Source: Micromonospora ferruginea | Lineage (GTDB): Bacteria; Actinomycetota; Actinomycetes; Mycobacteriales; Micromonosporaceae | NCBI RefSeq assembly: GCF_013694245.2 | Contig: NZ_CP059322.2 | Location: 6,021,001-6,085,000, forward strand | DNA length: 64,000 nt | Reading direction: 5' to 3' | Shown here: positions 7,457-17,291 of the stretch, in pieces | Layout of the letters: every line of letters starts with the position of its first letter | Numbering within the stretch: the first letter of the stretch is position 1 | Program-made: the position numbers and the translations under genes | The notes under the pieces: generated by a model | Told to the model about the DNA's origin: nothing | Seen by the model: only the letters and a program-made list of their open reading frames with translations | Databases searched by the model: none

Positions 7457-10400
7457 TCAGTCGTCGTTCAGGATCGTCCCCACGCCGGACGGGTCGGCCA
7501 GCCGGAGCCCCGGCACGCCGGCCACGTACAGGGTGAGCCGCTCGTCCGCCTCCCACTTGCGGTCCCCGCGCACGGTGACCGGGAAGGCCAGCGACGTCCG
7601 GCCCGCGGCCAGCACCCGGCAGCCCACGTACGGGTCGTAGTCGGAGCCGGCCTGCGCCGTGGTGCCGTAGGTGGCTGCGCAGAGCAGGGCCGGCTCGGAG
7701 AGCGGCCGGGACACGGTGACGGTGAACGTCATCGTGCTGGTGCCCTTGTCCCCCTCGGTCACCGAGGTGTCGGCCACCCGCAGCGCGGCGCGCGACCGGA
7801 ACCGCGCCACCGTCGGATCGTGGTCGCTGGCGCCCCGATCGCCCAGCTCGGCGGCGTCGGTCGGGTAGTCGGCGTTGATGTGCGCCGTCCGCACCTGCAC
7901 CAGGTCCTCGTGCATCGGGTCGTTGACGAACATGTTGTCCAGCGTCTGCGCCTGCCCGCTGAACGTGTACGAGTAGGCCGCCGCCGGGGCGTCCGCGACC
8001 AGGTCGTCCCAGAGGTTGTGCAGGCCGGCCTGGTAGAGCGGGGCGAGCTGGTCCGACGGGGTCGGGTTCTGCCCGGTGGCGATCGGGTCGTCGGGGCGGG
8101 GGAAGACGTTCAGGTCGCCGCCGTAGACCACCCGCGCGTTCGCGTCGGTCGCCTCCACCGCCCGCACCATCGCGGCGCCGTACGCGGCCTGCTCACGGCG
8201 CTGCCCGACCCGGCTGTCCGGCCCGGACGAGAAGTGGTTGGCCACGGCCCAGAGCGTGAACTGCTCGCTCGAACCGGGGGCGGCCTTGACGGTGAACCGG
8301 GCCAGTTGGGCCGCCCGGGTGTAGACGTTGCTGCCGTCCACACCGGTCGACCGGTCCACGTCGGCCGGCAGCACCGCGTTGAACGCCTTCGGGTTCTGCA
8401 CGTCCGCGTTGGACGGCAACGCGGCCGAGCGGTAGTCGACGGTCGGCGCGGAACCCAGCAGCGGGTCGGTCGCGGTCGCCTGGGCCAGCGTCAGCCGGTC
8501 GGTGCGGTAGAGGAAGGCCGAGGCGATGCCCCGGGCGTCCGCGCCGGTCCGGTCGTACGCGGCGGCGTAGGCGGGGCCGCCGGCTGCCGCGACGGCCAGC
8601 GCCAACTCCTGCACCGTGTCCGGCGCGCCGTCGGCGTTGTCGGTGTTGCCGCAGGCCAGGCTGCCGTCGACCACCGAGCAGATGTCCTGGTCCTCGGCCT
8701 CCTGCACCAGGATCAGGTCCGGGCTGTGCAGCGAGTTGACGATCTGCCGCGCCTGCGTGGCCAGTTTGGCGGCGTACGCCTCCGGGCTGGCCGGCACGTA
8801 GTCGAACGGCGGGCTGACACCCGGGCATCCGGAGTTGCCGGCGAAGTCGCAGCCGTCGAACGGATCGTCCCGGTAGTCGTACAGGTTCTCCACGTTGTAG
8901 GTGGCGACCGCGACCTCGCTGCTGCGGTCGGCCGGCAGCGGCGGGTGGTTCTCCGCCGGGTCCGCGCCGCCGGTCAGGGTGAGCTGCTCGGGCTGCACGC
9001 TGTACTTGCTGAACGCGTACGAGACGGAGCCGAAGGCGTCCTCGGTCAGCGTGTCGAAGGTGCGCGCCTCGGGCAGCAGCGCCGTGGAGTCACCGGCGGT
9101 CGCCTTCACGCCGCCGGCGCCCAGCAGGATCCGCTGGTTGTTGCCGTTGTCGAACAGCGTGCCCGGGATGTCGTCGAGCGGGTGCGCGTCCCGGAACACC
9201 CGGCGCGCGTACGGGTCCGACCGCTTCATGATCGGGTCCTCGCGGTCCAGCACGTAGATCTCGGAGTCCGCGGTCGAGGAGTAGATGTGCCGGGGCGCGG
9301 AGACGCCGCTGCCGGCCCGCACCCGCATCCGCTCGCCCTCGTGCCGCTCCCAGAACAGGTCGGCGGCGTCCGCCTCGGCCGGCGGGACCGCGTCGTCGGT
9401 GCGGACCGCGGTGTCCACGTCGAGCCCGGAGTCGAGCTTGCGGACCAGCGAGGCGCCGGAGAGCTGGGTCTGGTTGAAGTATTCCGACACCCGACCGCGG
9501 AGCACGACCTCGTCACCGACGGTCGGTGCGTAGCCGCCGATCAGCGTGGTGAACGAGCCCATGAAGACGAAGAGGCCGTCCGAGGTGAGCGGGTCGCCGT
9601 CCTCGCTGCCGAGCCGGCTCTGCAGGTAGAAGCCCCACTGGTCGGCCCCGGCCGAGGTGCGGGTCAACGACTTGCCGGTGATCACGCCGCGCACGTCGTA
9701 GAGCGTGGAGCTGGTGCCGTTGCCGGTGGCCGGCGCGAGCGGCGACCGGTCGGTGCGACCGCTCTCGTCGTCGCCGGTGCGGCCCTGCACCTCGCCGACG
9801 GAGAGCACGCTCGTCGCCTGCACGGCGAGCGTGCAGGTGGCGGTGCCGCCGTCGGCGTCCGTCGAGGTCACCGTGACGGTGTAGCCGCCGGCCGGCAGGC
9901 CGGTCGCGGTCAGCGTGGCCTTGGCCGTGCCGCCGGCCGCGGTCGCCGGGGAGAACGCGGTACGGCTGATCGAGCCGCTGGCCGGCGCCGGCACGACCGA
10001 GGTGACCGTCAGGTCGGTGATCGTGTCGTCGGCGTCGGTGGCGGTCACCTCGCGGGTCGCGGTGGCGCCCGCCTCCAGGGTCAGCGCGCCACCACAGGTC
10101 AGCGTCGGCGGCTGGTCGACCGGCCCGCCGCCGTCGACGGCGTGACTGCCCAGCCCGTCGAACGTGTCGGTGGCGAAGCCGGCCCACTGGGCGGTCGGGT
10201 CGAACGCGTCGGCGGGGTCGGTGTCGCCGGCGGTCACCGAGGGCAGCCGGCGCAGCGTGTTGTCGGCGGTGCTGGTGAGCCCGCTGCCCCACTCGGAGCC
10301 CGGGTCGACGCCGACCTGGCCGAGGGAGTCGACCACCGTCTCGCCCTTGCGCAGCACGATCGCGTCGTCGCCGTTGAACAGCGCGCCGCCGTACGTCTGG

Positions 10401-10729
10401 TCGGCCTGGGCGAGGATCGCCGGCGCGGCCGACGCGGCGGCGAAGACGAACACGTCACCGGCGGCGACGGTGCCGCTGAGCGCCACGGTGGTCGAGGTGG
10501 TGGCGCCGTTGAAGAAGAGCTGGAGCTGGTAGCCGCCGGCGGCCAGGTCGACCGGGGCGCCGGTGCCGTTGAACAGCTCGACGGCCTTGTTGTTGGACGA
10601 CCCCTCGACGTATTCGGAGATGAACAGGTCGGTGGGCGCGGCGCTGGCCGCGAGGGGTGCGACACCGATGGCCGTGACGGTGACGGCGGCGGTGGTCGCG
10701 AGCGCGGCCAGTGTGCGGCGCGGGCGCAT
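7457..10729 (-). CDS. ExeM/NucH-type secreted endonuclease with lamin-tail and Calx-beta domains
   Basis: 1090-residue secreted protein. Signal peptide at 1-31 (basic start, hydrophobic core, ASAAP). Residues 32-150 form a lamin-tail domain (LFISEYVEGSSNNKAVELFN), 185-300 Ig-like, 300-480 an OB-fold-like segment, and 590-930 an endonuclease/exonuclease/phosphatase domain (VATYNVENLYDY, LILVQEAEDQDIC, VVYGGDLN, GASDHDPTVARF supplying the metal and His residues). The C-terminus is a Calx-beta domain ending DPSGVGTILNDD. Such enzymes degrade extracellular DNA (known). Start ATG has GGAGG at 10737-10733. A palindrome TAACG-CA-CGTTA at 10758-10769 lies in its promoter. Confidence 0.9.
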   Translation of the reverse strand: MRPRRTLAALATTAAVTVTAIGVAPLAASAAPTDLFISEYVEGSSNNKAVELFNGTGAPVDLAAGGYQLQLFFNGATTSTTVALSGTVAAGDVFVFAAASAAPAILAQADQTYGGALFNGDDAIVLRKGETVVDSLGQVGVDPGSEWGSGLTSTADNTLRRLPSVTAGDTDPADAFDPTAQWAGFATDTFDGLGSHAVDGGGPVDQPPTLTCGGALTLEAGATATREVTATDADDTITDLTVTSVVPAPASGSISRTAFSPATAAGGTAKATLTATGLPAGGYTVTVTSTDADGGTATCTLAVQATSVLSVGEVQGRTGDDESGRTDRSPLAPATGNGTSSTLYDVRGVITGKSLTRTSAGADQWGFYLQSRLGSEDGDPLTSDGLFVFMGSFTTLIGGYAPTVGDEVVLRGRVSEYFNQTQLSGASLVRKLDSGLDVDTAVRTDDAVPPAEADAADLFWERHEGERMRVRAGSGVSAPRHIYSSTADSEIYVLDREDPIMKRSDPYARRVFRDAHPLDDIPGTLFDNGNNQRILLGAGGVKATAGDSTALLPEARTFDTLTEDAFGSVSYAFSKYSVQPEQLTLTGGADPAENHPPLPADRSSEVAVATYNVENLYDYRDDPFDGCDFAGNSGCPGVSPPFDYVPASPEAYAAKLATQARQIVNSLHSPDLILVQEAEDQDICSVVDGSLACGNTDNADGAPDTVQELALAVAAAGGPAYAAAYDRTGADARGIASAFLYRTDRLTLAQATATDPLLGSAPTVDYRSAALPSNADVQNPKAFNAVLPADVDRSTGVDGSNVYTRAAQLARFTVKAAPGSSEQFTLWAVANHFSSGPDSRVGQRREQAAYGAAMVRAVEATDANARVVYGGDLNVFPRPDDPIATGQNPTPSDQLAPLYQAGLHNLWDDLVADAPAAAYSYTFSGQAQTLDNMFVNDPMHEDLVQVRTAHINADYPTDAAELGDRGASDHDPTVARFRSRAALRVADTSVTEGDKGTSTMTFTVTVSRPLSEPALLCAATYGTTAQAGSDYDPYVGCRVLAAGRTSLAFPVTVRGDRKWEADERLTLYVAGVPGLRLADPSGVGTILNDD

Positions 10730-10823
10730 GGAGCCTCCACGATGGGTGGGCAGGAACTAACGCACGTTAAGGGTCACGGCCGGCCGTCGTCCATCCCCCG
10801 GGCAGCCGTTTGGTGAACAGGGG

Positions 10824-11843
10824 TCAGCGATGACTGTCCAGGCGGTGCACCAACTCGCCGACGTCGACGCCGTATTCGCACCAGTCGCGGTCGGGCCGGT
10901 AGCCCAGCTCCGCGTTGACCTTGAGCATCGACTCGTTGACCTGTGCGTTCCAGGTCTGCACCTCGGCGACCTCGGGCTCGGCCGAGCGCAGCTCCAGCAG
11001 CATCCGGGCCTTGATGGCCCGGTCGATGCCGTAGCCGCGGTGGTCGCGGACCACGATGGTGTCGTACTGGTCGGCCCGGGTCGGGTGCTGCGCCGGCACC
11101 ACCACCTCGGTCAACCCGGCCACCTCGCCGGTCTGCTCGTGCAACGCCAGCACGATGTACGGCTTCATGCCGCGCCGGTGCAGCGTGTCGAGGCTGTCGC
11201 GGAGCCGCTCCGGGTCGTAGGAGCTGGGGCGCAGTTCGCCGTCGTCCACGTCGCGCACCTCGGCCTTCGCCCGCGCGTACGCCTCGATCAGCTCGTCCGG
11301 CGGCCCGCCGGGGCAGAACTCGACGTGGTAGCCCGCGCCCACCTCGGTGGCCATCTCGGTCAGCGCCGGCCAGTCCACCGCGCCGAGGTCGAGCACGCTG
11401 CGCGTCTCCACGTATTCCCGGGTGAAGCCCAGCGCCTCGTAGAACCCGACGGCCGGGGTGTCGCCGACCACCTCGACGCCGATCGACTGGAAGCCCTCGT
11501 CCCAGACCCGGCGGGCGGCCACCCGGACCAGCTCGCGGCCGATCCCGCTGCGTCGACGGGCCGGGTGCGTCATCACCTCGAGCACGCCGATGCCGCCGAG
11601 CAGCAGCACGTGCACGTGCCCGATGATCGCGCCGGGGGTGCCGTCCGGCGCCGGGTCGTCCTGGGCTAGCCAGGAGATCCGTCGTTCGCCGGGCATCACC
11701 TCGGAGAGGTATTCCCGCAGGGAGTTCGCCCGCCAGGGAGGATCCTGCGGAAGATCAGCCGCCAGGACCGCGTTCAGCGTGTCCAGCAGCGACGCGATCT
11801 CGGCGGACGACGCGGTCCGAGGGTCCCACTCGCGCACCATCAC
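10824..11843 (-). CDS. Double-GNAT acetyltransferase-like protein
   Basis: 339 residues with two GNAT folds in tandem. The N-terminal domain keeps the acetyl-CoA loop HPARRRSGIGRELV (about residue 125) and GFYEALGFTRE. The C-terminal half, from about residue 180, is related but degenerate (VRDHRGYGIDRAIKARMLLEL, NESMLKVNAELGYRPDRDW). This pattern matches actinobacterial tandem GNAT proteins of unknown substrate. It starts MM; either Met is possible. Monocistronic, downstream of the nuclease promoter on the same strand. Confidence 0.85.
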   Translation of the reverse strand: MMVREWDPRTASSAEIASLLDTLNAVLAADLPQDPPWRANSLREYLSEVMPGERRISWLAQDDPAPDGTPGAIIGHVHVLLLGGIGVLEVMTHPARRRSGIGRELVRVAARRVWDEGFQSIGVEVVGDTPAVGFYEALGFTREYVETRSVLDLGAVDWPALTEMATEVGAGYHVEFCPGGPPDELIEAYARAKAEVRDVDDGELRPSSYDPERLRDSLDTLHRRGMKPYIVLALHEQTGEVAGLTEVVVPAQHPTRADQYDTIVVRDHRGYGIDRAIKARMLLELRSAEPEVAEVQTWNAQVNESMLKVNAELGYRPDRDWCEYGVDVGELVHRLDSHR

Positions 11844-11912
11844 CCGTCTAGCTTGCCGTCAACCGCAGCTCGGGGGAAGGGTTGAGTCCGCGAATGTACG
11901 CGCGTCGTCACA

Positions 11913-13304
11913 TCACGTGCCGCTGGAGCGCCCGTACTCGTCGGCCTTCGTGAAGACCTCCTGAGCGTAACGTCGCACATCGTTGTAGGAGAGGATCGCG
12001 CCCCACCAGTCACCGGGGACGGTCAGGTTCCGGCCGCCCTTGCACAGGTATTGCGCGGCGGCCAGCGCCGCGTCGTCGATGTCGTGCGGGTTCTTCACGC
12101 CGTCGTTGTCGGCGTCCGCGCCGATCTCCTGCCAGGTGCTGGGGATGAACTGCATCGGACCGAGCGCCCGGTCGTAGGTCGTGTCGCCGTCGAGCCGGCC
12201 CTGGTCGGTGTCGAGGATCCGGGAGCGACCGCCCTGCCCGTCGAGCGGCGCGCCGAGGATCTCCTTCGAGGTCAGCCCGGTGGGCAGCAGGGTCGCCCCG
12301 CCGGCCGAGCCGTGCCGGGACTCCACGAAGCCGATCGCGGCGAGCGTGGTCCAGCTCAGTTGGCAACTGCGCTGGGTCTGCGCCAGCACCAGCTCGGCGT
12401 AGCCGTACGCCTGCACCGCCACGGCCGGGATGCCGGTGGTGGCGGCGACCCGCTGCGCCCAGCCGGCCAGCGCGTCGGCCGGGCGGCCGGTCGGCAGGAC
12501 CGGGTTGGCGGTCGGGCGACCGGCCGGCGGGGTGCCGGTCGGGCCGGCGGTGGCGGGCAGCCCGGGCAACCCGGTCGGGCCGGGCACCGCGGTCAGCCCC
12601 GGCACGGCGTCGGTCTGCGGCACGGTCTGGACGGGCGCGGCACTGGTGGCCTCGACGGCGACCGGCTCCGGCTTGCGCACGGCCGCCGGCACCAGTACCG
12701 CGCCGGCCGCGACGGCGGCCCCGACCAGGACGAGCAGGAACAGCGCCGGCACGGCGGTGCGCCCGCTCGGCCGGCGGGACCAGGCACGGGTGGCCCGGGC
12801 GGCGCCGACGGCGAGCTGTCGCGGCCGCACCCGGCCGGCGTGCGCGAACGGCATCCGCCGCCGCCGGCCGACCACCTCCGGCTTCCCGCCCGTCTCGTCG
12901 CCGGTCTTCGCGCCCGTGTCGTCAGCAGCTTCCGCGTCGGCGCTGTCGGCCGTCTTCGGGCCGGCGCCGTCCGCCTTCGGTTCGCGCTTCGCGCCGGCGG
13001 CGCCATCCGGCTTCGCACCGGCGGCGCCATCCGGCTTCGCGCCGGCGGCGTCGCCGGTCTTCCGGCCCGCCCCCGCGTCGTCGGCGGTCGCGCCGCCCGC
13101 CGGCTCGGCGTCCGCGCCGGCCCGGCCGGTCGCGGCGGTCGGCTCGGTCGTCGGCTCCGCAGTGGACCTCGGCGCGGGATCGGCGGACCCGCCGCGTCGG
13201 GAGCGGGGGACCGGCCCGGCGCCGCCGTCGGGCGGCGCGGCGGGTCGCAGGGGCCGGACCGTCGGTCGCCGTTCGCCGTCCACCACCCGACGAGTATCAC
13301 CCAT
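11913..13304 (-). CDS. Membrane-anchored lytic transglycosylase (MltB/SLT-like)
   Basis: 463 residues. The first 180 are a cytoplasmic, Ala/Lys/Asp-rich disordered region containing short tandem GAKPDGAA repeats, then a single transmembrane helix (about 183-208, VPALFLLVLVGAAVAAGAV). A Pro/Thr-rich linker follows, then a lysozyme-like domain at 285-460 with catalytic-type Glu in IGFVESRHG, the LGPMQFIPSTWQEIG motif and a calcium-loop-like DADNDGVKNPHDIDDAA. Cleaves peptidoglycan glycan strands outside the membrane. Start ATG 13304 is the first in frame; no upstream ribosome site is strong. Confidence 0.88.
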   Translation of the reverse strand: MGDTRRVVDGERRPTVRPLRPAAPPDGGAGPVPRSRRGGSADPAPRSTAEPTTEPTAATGRAGADAEPAGGATADDAGAGRKTGDAAGAKPDGAAGAKPDGAAGAKREPKADGAGPKTADSADAEAADDTGAKTGDETGGKPEVVGRRRRMPFAHAGRVRPRQLAVGAARATRAWSRRPSGRTAVPALFLLVLVGAAVAAGAVLVPAAVRKPEPVAVEATSAAPVQTVPQTDAVPGLTAVPGPTGLPGLPATAGPTGTPPAGRPTANPVLPTGRPADALAGWAQRVAATTGIPAVAVQAYGYAELVLAQTQRSCQLSWTTLAAIGFVESRHGSAGGATLLPTGLTSKEILGAPLDGQGGRSRILDTDQGRLDGDTTYDRALGPMQFIPSTWQEIGADADNDGVKNPHDIDDAALAAAQYLCKGGRNLTVPGDWWGAILSYNDVRRYAQEVFTKADEYGRSSGT

Positions 13305-13342
13305 CCGTGCGACGGCGTCAGGCCCGGCCGTACGCTGGCGGC

Positions 13343-13567
13343 ATGCCCCGGTACGAGTTCCGTTGCCGCGCCTGCGGCGACACCTTCGAGGTCAACCGCC
13401 CGATGGCCGAGGCCGGCCGACCCGCGACCTGCCCGCACGGCCACGCCGACACGGTGAAGCTGCTGTCCACGGTGGCGTTCACCGGGCGCGGTGGCGCCGG
13501 GCCGGTCGGTGGCGCGCCCGCCCCGGCCGGCGGTGGCGGCTGCTGCGGTGGCGCCTGCGGCTGCTGA
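13343..13567 (+). CDS. FmdB-family zinc-ribbon protein
   Basis: 74 residues: MPRYEFRCRACGDTFEV, then RPATCPHGHADTVKLLS, giving the CxxC...CxxH zinc ribbon of FmdB/RNaseP-like small proteins, and a Gly/Cys-rich tail CCGGACGC. Function is unknown; family members are called putative regulators. The ATG at 13343 fits the conserved MPRYEF start. Confidence 0.88.
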   Translation: MPRYEFRCRACGDTFEVNRPMAEAGRPATCPHGHADTVKLLSTVAFTGRGGAGPVGGAPAPAGGGGCCGGACGC

Positions 13568-13590
13568 CGGGCTGCGGGGCGCACGTCGTT

Positions 13591-13631
13591 CGTGGGAACG
13601 TTTGGCCGGAATCTGCCCGACCGTTCTCACG
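13591..13631 (+). terminator. Possible terminator or operator hairpin
   Basis: Inverted repeat with 10-base arms (13591-13600, 13622-13631, one G-U type pair), 21-base loop, 24 bases after the FmdB gene and 62 bases before the cyclase gene. It could end the first transcript or bind a regulator of the second. Confidence 0.35.
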
Positions 13632-13693
13632 ATGCGTGACGAGGCGATCATAGGGCAGCATGAACCCGACGTCAGCGGGCGGAGGTTCGACGT

Positions 13694-16504
13694 ATGTCGC
13701 AACGGATCCACCTCCCCAGCGGGTGGGTGACCTTCGTGTTCACCGACATCGAGGGTTCGACGCGGTTGGCCCGCATGCTCGGCCCGGTCTACCGGCCGGT
13801 GCTGACGGAACACCGCCGGCTGCTGCGCGACACGCTCACCGGCACCGACGGCGCGGAGCTGCTGACCGAGGGCGACTCGTTCTTCCTCGCCTTCCCGGAC
13901 GCGGGCGCCGCGGTGCACGCCTGCCTGACCGCGCAGCGCGCGCTCGTCGCGCACGACTGGCCGAATCCGGATGCCACCCCCCGGGTCCGGATGGGCCTGC
14001 ACACCGGTTACGCGGAGCCGCGCGACGGTGAGTACGCCAGCCCGGAGGTGCACCGGGCGGCCCGGGTGGCCGCTGCCGCGCATGGCGGTCAGGTGCTCTG
14101 CTCGGCGGCCACCGCCCGGCACGCCGATCCGCTGCCCGACGGCGCGTCCCTGCTCGACCTCGGCCTGCACCGGCTGCGCGGCTTCGACGACCGGGAGCGG
14201 CTGTTCCAGCTCGTCGCGCCCGGTCTGGAGCGGCGGTTCCCGCGCCCGCGCACCGCCGACGCGGCGGCGCACAACCTGCCCACCCAGGTCACCTCGTTCG
14301 TCGGCCGGCACTTCGAGCGGGCCGAGCTGGGCCGGCTGGTGGAGGCGTACCGGCTGGTGACCGTGCTGGGTGCGGGCGGCGCGGGGAAGACCCGGCTGGC
14401 GGTGGAGCTGGCCTCCGGGATCGTCGAGAACTATCCGGACGGGGTGTGGTTCGTCGACATCGCCGCGGTCACCGACCCGGGTCTGGTCGCGTTCGAGATC
14501 GCCGCCGTGCTCGGCCTCCGTCCGGAGCCGGGCCGGCCGATGGTCGACACCCTGGTCGAGTACGCGGGCCCGCGCCGGATGCTCGTCGTGCTGGACACGT
14601 GCGACGCCCAGCCGGCCGCCTCGGCCGAGGTGATCAGCCGGTTGCTGGCCGGCGGCCGGGGCGTGCGGGTGCTGGCGACCAGCCGGGAGTCGTTCGGGGT
14701 GCCGGGCGAGGTGGTGTGGCGGATCCCGCCGCTCTCGGTGGACGAGGGCCCGGGGGTGGGCGGCAGCGACGCGGTGGCCCTGCTGCTGGACCGCACCGCC
14801 GCGGCCCGGGGCGGCCGGGCGCCGGAGGTGACCGAGCAGGAGGACCTGCGCCGGGTGGTGCGCCGGCTGGACGGGTTGCCGCTCGCCATCGAGTTGGCCG
14901 CGGCGCGGCTGCGGGTGCTCTCCGCCGGGCAGTTGGCCGAGCGGCTCGACGACATGCTGGGCACCTTGGACGCGGGGCGTGACTCCGCCGAGCCGCCGCC
15001 GGTGGAGGCCGGCTGGAGCGGCAACCAGCAGGACACGGTCGACCTGGTGGCGGCCGCGACCGGGTCCGCCCCGCCGACGCCCGCGTCGCGGGCGGTGCAG
15101 CGGTCGGCCAGCGAGCGGCACCTGACCATCCAGGCCACGGTGACGTGGTCCTACCGGACGCTTGGTGCCCGCTCGTCCCGGCTGCTGCGCTGGATGGCGG
15201 TGTTCGCCGGCCCGGTGGACCTGCCGACCGTGCAGTGGCTGCTGGACGAGGATCCGCTGGATCCGCTGTCGGTGCTGGTGGACAAGTCGATGGTGCTGGC
15301 CGAGCCGCACGCCTCGGGCAGCACCTACCGGATGTTGGACCCGATCCGGGCGTACGCGGCCCGTCGGCTGATCTCCACCGGTGAGGAGCAGACCGCCCGG
15401 GACCGGCACGTCGCCTGGTCCCGGCACGCGTTGGACCGGGCGCACCTGGGCCCGGACGGCCGGCCGGTGACGTTGTCGCTCTACGCGCTGGACCCGCTGG
15501 CCGGTGAGCTGCGGGCCGCGTTGCGGTGGTGCGCGACCGGTGGCAGCGCCCGGTCGGGGCTGCACCTGGCCGGCGGGTTGGACCAGTGGTGGCGCGAGCG
15601 CGGGCTGGCCCGGGAGGGCCGGTTGTGGCTGTTCCGGCTCTACGGTCGGATCGCCGAGACCGGTGAGGAGATCCCGGAGGCCGAGCTGGCCGCCGCCTAC
15701 CACATGCATTCGCTGCACGCGGGCGCGGACGGGGAGTTCGCCGAGGAGCTGCGCTATTCGCAGCGGGCCGAGGCGGCTGCCCGGCAGGCCGGTGACCTGG
15801 GACTGCTGGCCCGGGTGCTGGCCGGTCGCGCGGCGCCGCTCGTCGACATGGGCCAGTTCGCCGAGGCGGAGCGGGTCTGCCGCGAGGTGCTCGACTGGGC
15901 GTACGCGCAGGATGTGGTGGGCGACGCGTTGCTCGCGGTCTACAACCTGGCCGAGCTGCTCTGGCGGCGGGGTGCGCTGGACGAGGCGGCCGAGGTGCTC
16001 GGCGCGGCCCGCCCGGTGGAGGCGACCCGCCCGGTGGAGCGGGGTCGCCGGTCGGTGGACATGCTGCTGGGCATGGTGGCGTTGGGCCGGGGTGACCTGG
16101 TCGCGGCGCACGAGCACCTGTTGGTGGCGTTGCGGTCCCGGATGAGCCACGGCTATCTGGGCCGGGCCTGCGACACGATCAACGCGATCGCGGTGCGCTG
16201 CGCGCTGGCCGGCGACGCGGTGGCCGCGGCCCGGCTCTTCGGCGCGGCGCAGGCCACCCGGGCGAGCCTGCGGGCGACGCCGGGCATCTACGAGCCGTAC
16301 TGGCTGGCCCGGCAGGCGGAGCTGCGCCGGAGCTTGGGCGACGAGGCGTTCGACGCGGCGTACGGCGCGGGGGCCGGGCTGCGGCTGGACGAGGCGGCGG
16401 CGATGGCGTTGCACGTCGAGCATCCGGACCTGTCGGCCGACTCGTTCTGGTTCGGCCCGTCCAGCTCGCGTCCGGCGGCCGAGCCGCGCAGCACCGCGGG
16501 CTGA
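13694..16504 (+). CDS. Class III nucleotide cyclase-like / STAND ATPase regulator
   Basis: 936 residues. The N-terminal cyclase homology domain, residues 10-170, shows FTDIEGSTRLA (metal Asp18), LTEGDSFF (Asp61) and GLHTGYAEPRDGEYASPE. The usual Asn of the NxxxR transition-state pair is His120 while Arg124 is kept, so activity may be changed. From 215 there is an NB-ARC/AAA NTPase: TVLGAGGAGKTRLAVEL Walker A, MLVVLDTCDA Walker B, then winged-helix and TPR-like helices to the C-terminus. There is no LuxR HTH. The family is thought to couple a nucleotide switch to signalling; the output is unknown. Confidence 0.85.
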   Translation: MSQRIHLPSGWVTFVFTDIEGSTRLARMLGPVYRPVLTEHRRLLRDTLTGTDGAELLTEGDSFFLAFPDAGAAVHACLTAQRALVAHDWPNPDATPRVRMGLHTGYAEPRDGEYASPEVHRAARVAAAAHGGQVLCSAATARHADPLPDGASLLDLGLHRLRGFDDRERLFQLVAPGLERRFPRPRTADAAAHNLPTQVTSFVGRHFERAELGRLVEAYRLVTVLGAGGAGKTRLAVELASGIVENYPDGVWFVDIAAVTDPGLVAFEIAAVLGLRPEPGRPMVDTLVEYAGPRRMLVVLDTCDAQPAASAEVISRLLAGGRGVRVLATSRESFGVPGEVVWRIPPLSVDEGPGVGGSDAVALLLDRTAAARGGRAPEVTEQEDLRRVVRRLDGLPLAIELAAARLRVLSAGQLAERLDDMLGTLDAGRDSAEPPPVEAGWSGNQQDTVDLVAAATGSAPPTPASRAVQRSASERHLTIQATVTWSYRTLGARSSRLLRWMAVFAGPVDLPTVQWLLDEDPLDPLSVLVDKSMVLAEPHASGSTYRMLDPIRAYAARRLISTGEEQTARDRHVAWSRHALDRAHLGPDGRPVTLSLYALDPLAGELRAALRWCATGGSARSGLHLAGGLDQWWRERGLAREGRLWLFRLYGRIAETGEEIPEAELAAAYHMHSLHAGADGEFAEELRYSQRAEAAARQAGDLGLLARVLAGRAAPLVDMGQFAEAERVCREVLDWAYAQDVVGDALLAVYNLAELLWRRGALDEAAEVLGAARPVEATRPVERGRRSVDMLLGMVALGRGDLVAAHEHLLVALRSRMSHGYLGRACDTINAIAVRCALAGDAVAAARLFGAAQATRASLRATPGIYEPYWLARQAELRRSLGDEAFDAAYGAGAGLRLDEAAAMALHVEHPDLSADSFWFGPSSSRPAAEPRSTAG

Positions 16505-16516
16505 GCCGGAACCGCG

Positions 16517-16547
16517 GCCGGGGAGCCCGGCGGGCGGACTCCCCGGC
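16517..16547. terminator. Bidirectional terminator hairpin
   Basis: Perfect nine-base-pair GC stem (16517-16525, 16539-16547) in the 49-base gap between the convergent cyclase-like and phospholipase genes. Confidence 0.65.
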
Positions 16548-16553
16548 GGCAGT

Positions 16554-17096
16554 TCAGCTCCGGGCGGCGGCGCGGCGTTCGGCGTCGGCCTTCATCCGCG
16601 CGGCGCGGTCGATGTCGGACTGCTGCACGGCGGCGACCGATCCGAAGACGCTGACCGCCTGGTAGTAGGTCCAGGCGAGGCTGTAGCAGGCGGGCCGGAC
16701 GACCGCGTTGTAGGTGGCGCAGACGCGCTTCAGGTCCTCGTAGAACGCGCTGTCGAGCCGGGACTTGTTGGCCGAGAAGATGCCCATGGCCTTGTGGTTG
16801 CGGTAGCCGAAGTCGTGCCGGTAGCAGGAGAGGTTGAAGGAGAAGCCGAGCGGGTTGTCCGGGCTGGACGAGCAGTAGTCGGTGGACCAGTCGAAGCCGT
16901 ACTCGACCCAGGGCGACCGGTTGAGCCGGGCGCTGTTCCAGGCGTTGTAGCTGCTGGCGCTGGTCTGGGTCCAACTGGACAGCACCGAGAGTTTCTGTTG
17001 GGTGCTCACCGCGGCGGCGGCCGGTGAGGCCAGGCCGAGCACGGTGAGCAGGGCGATCATGCCGGTGGCGAGGGTGGTGGCGAGGCGTCGGGACAT
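16554..17096 (-). CDS. Secreted prokaryotic phospholipase A2
   Basis: 180 residues with a signal peptide (MSRRLATTLATGMIALLTVL to about 29, cut after AAA). The mature domain carries WSTDYCSSSPDNPLGFSFNL and the active-site motif SCYRHDFGYRN with the His-Asp pair, as in the Streptomyces violaceoruber enzyme and its relatives (known fold: small, all-helical, two disulfides; four Cys are visible). Hydrolyses the sn-2 acyl chain of phospholipids. ATG 17096 is chosen because it begins the signal peptide and has GGAGG at 17107-17103. Confidence 0.9.
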   Translation of the reverse strand: MSRRLATTLATGMIALLTVLGLASPAAAAVSTQQKLSVLSSWTQTSASSYNAWNSARLNRSPWVEYGFDWSTDYCSSSPDNPLGFSFNLSCYRHDFGYRNHKAMGIFSANKSRLDSAFYEDLKRVCATYNAVVRPACYSLAWTYYQAVSVFGSVAAVQQSDIDRAARMKADAERRAAARS

Positions 17097-17291
17097 GGGG
17101 GACCTCCGCGTGGGTCGGCGTCGGGTCGGCCGTTCCGGGATCTCCGGATTTCGAAGATTGTCGATCAATGCGGTGACGTCGGGGGATGGCTCCGGCGGCC
17201 ACTTGCTGACATCCGCCCAAACAGACGAATGACTCCCTGCGGGGGAGCCGCATATGCTCGCCTACGAGTAATCGGATGCGAGGAGTCGGTC

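Noticed and set aside
10741..10823. Pho box upstream of the secreted nuclease (one GTTCACC)
   Set aside because: A single half-element without the second 11-base repeat; not enough to call.
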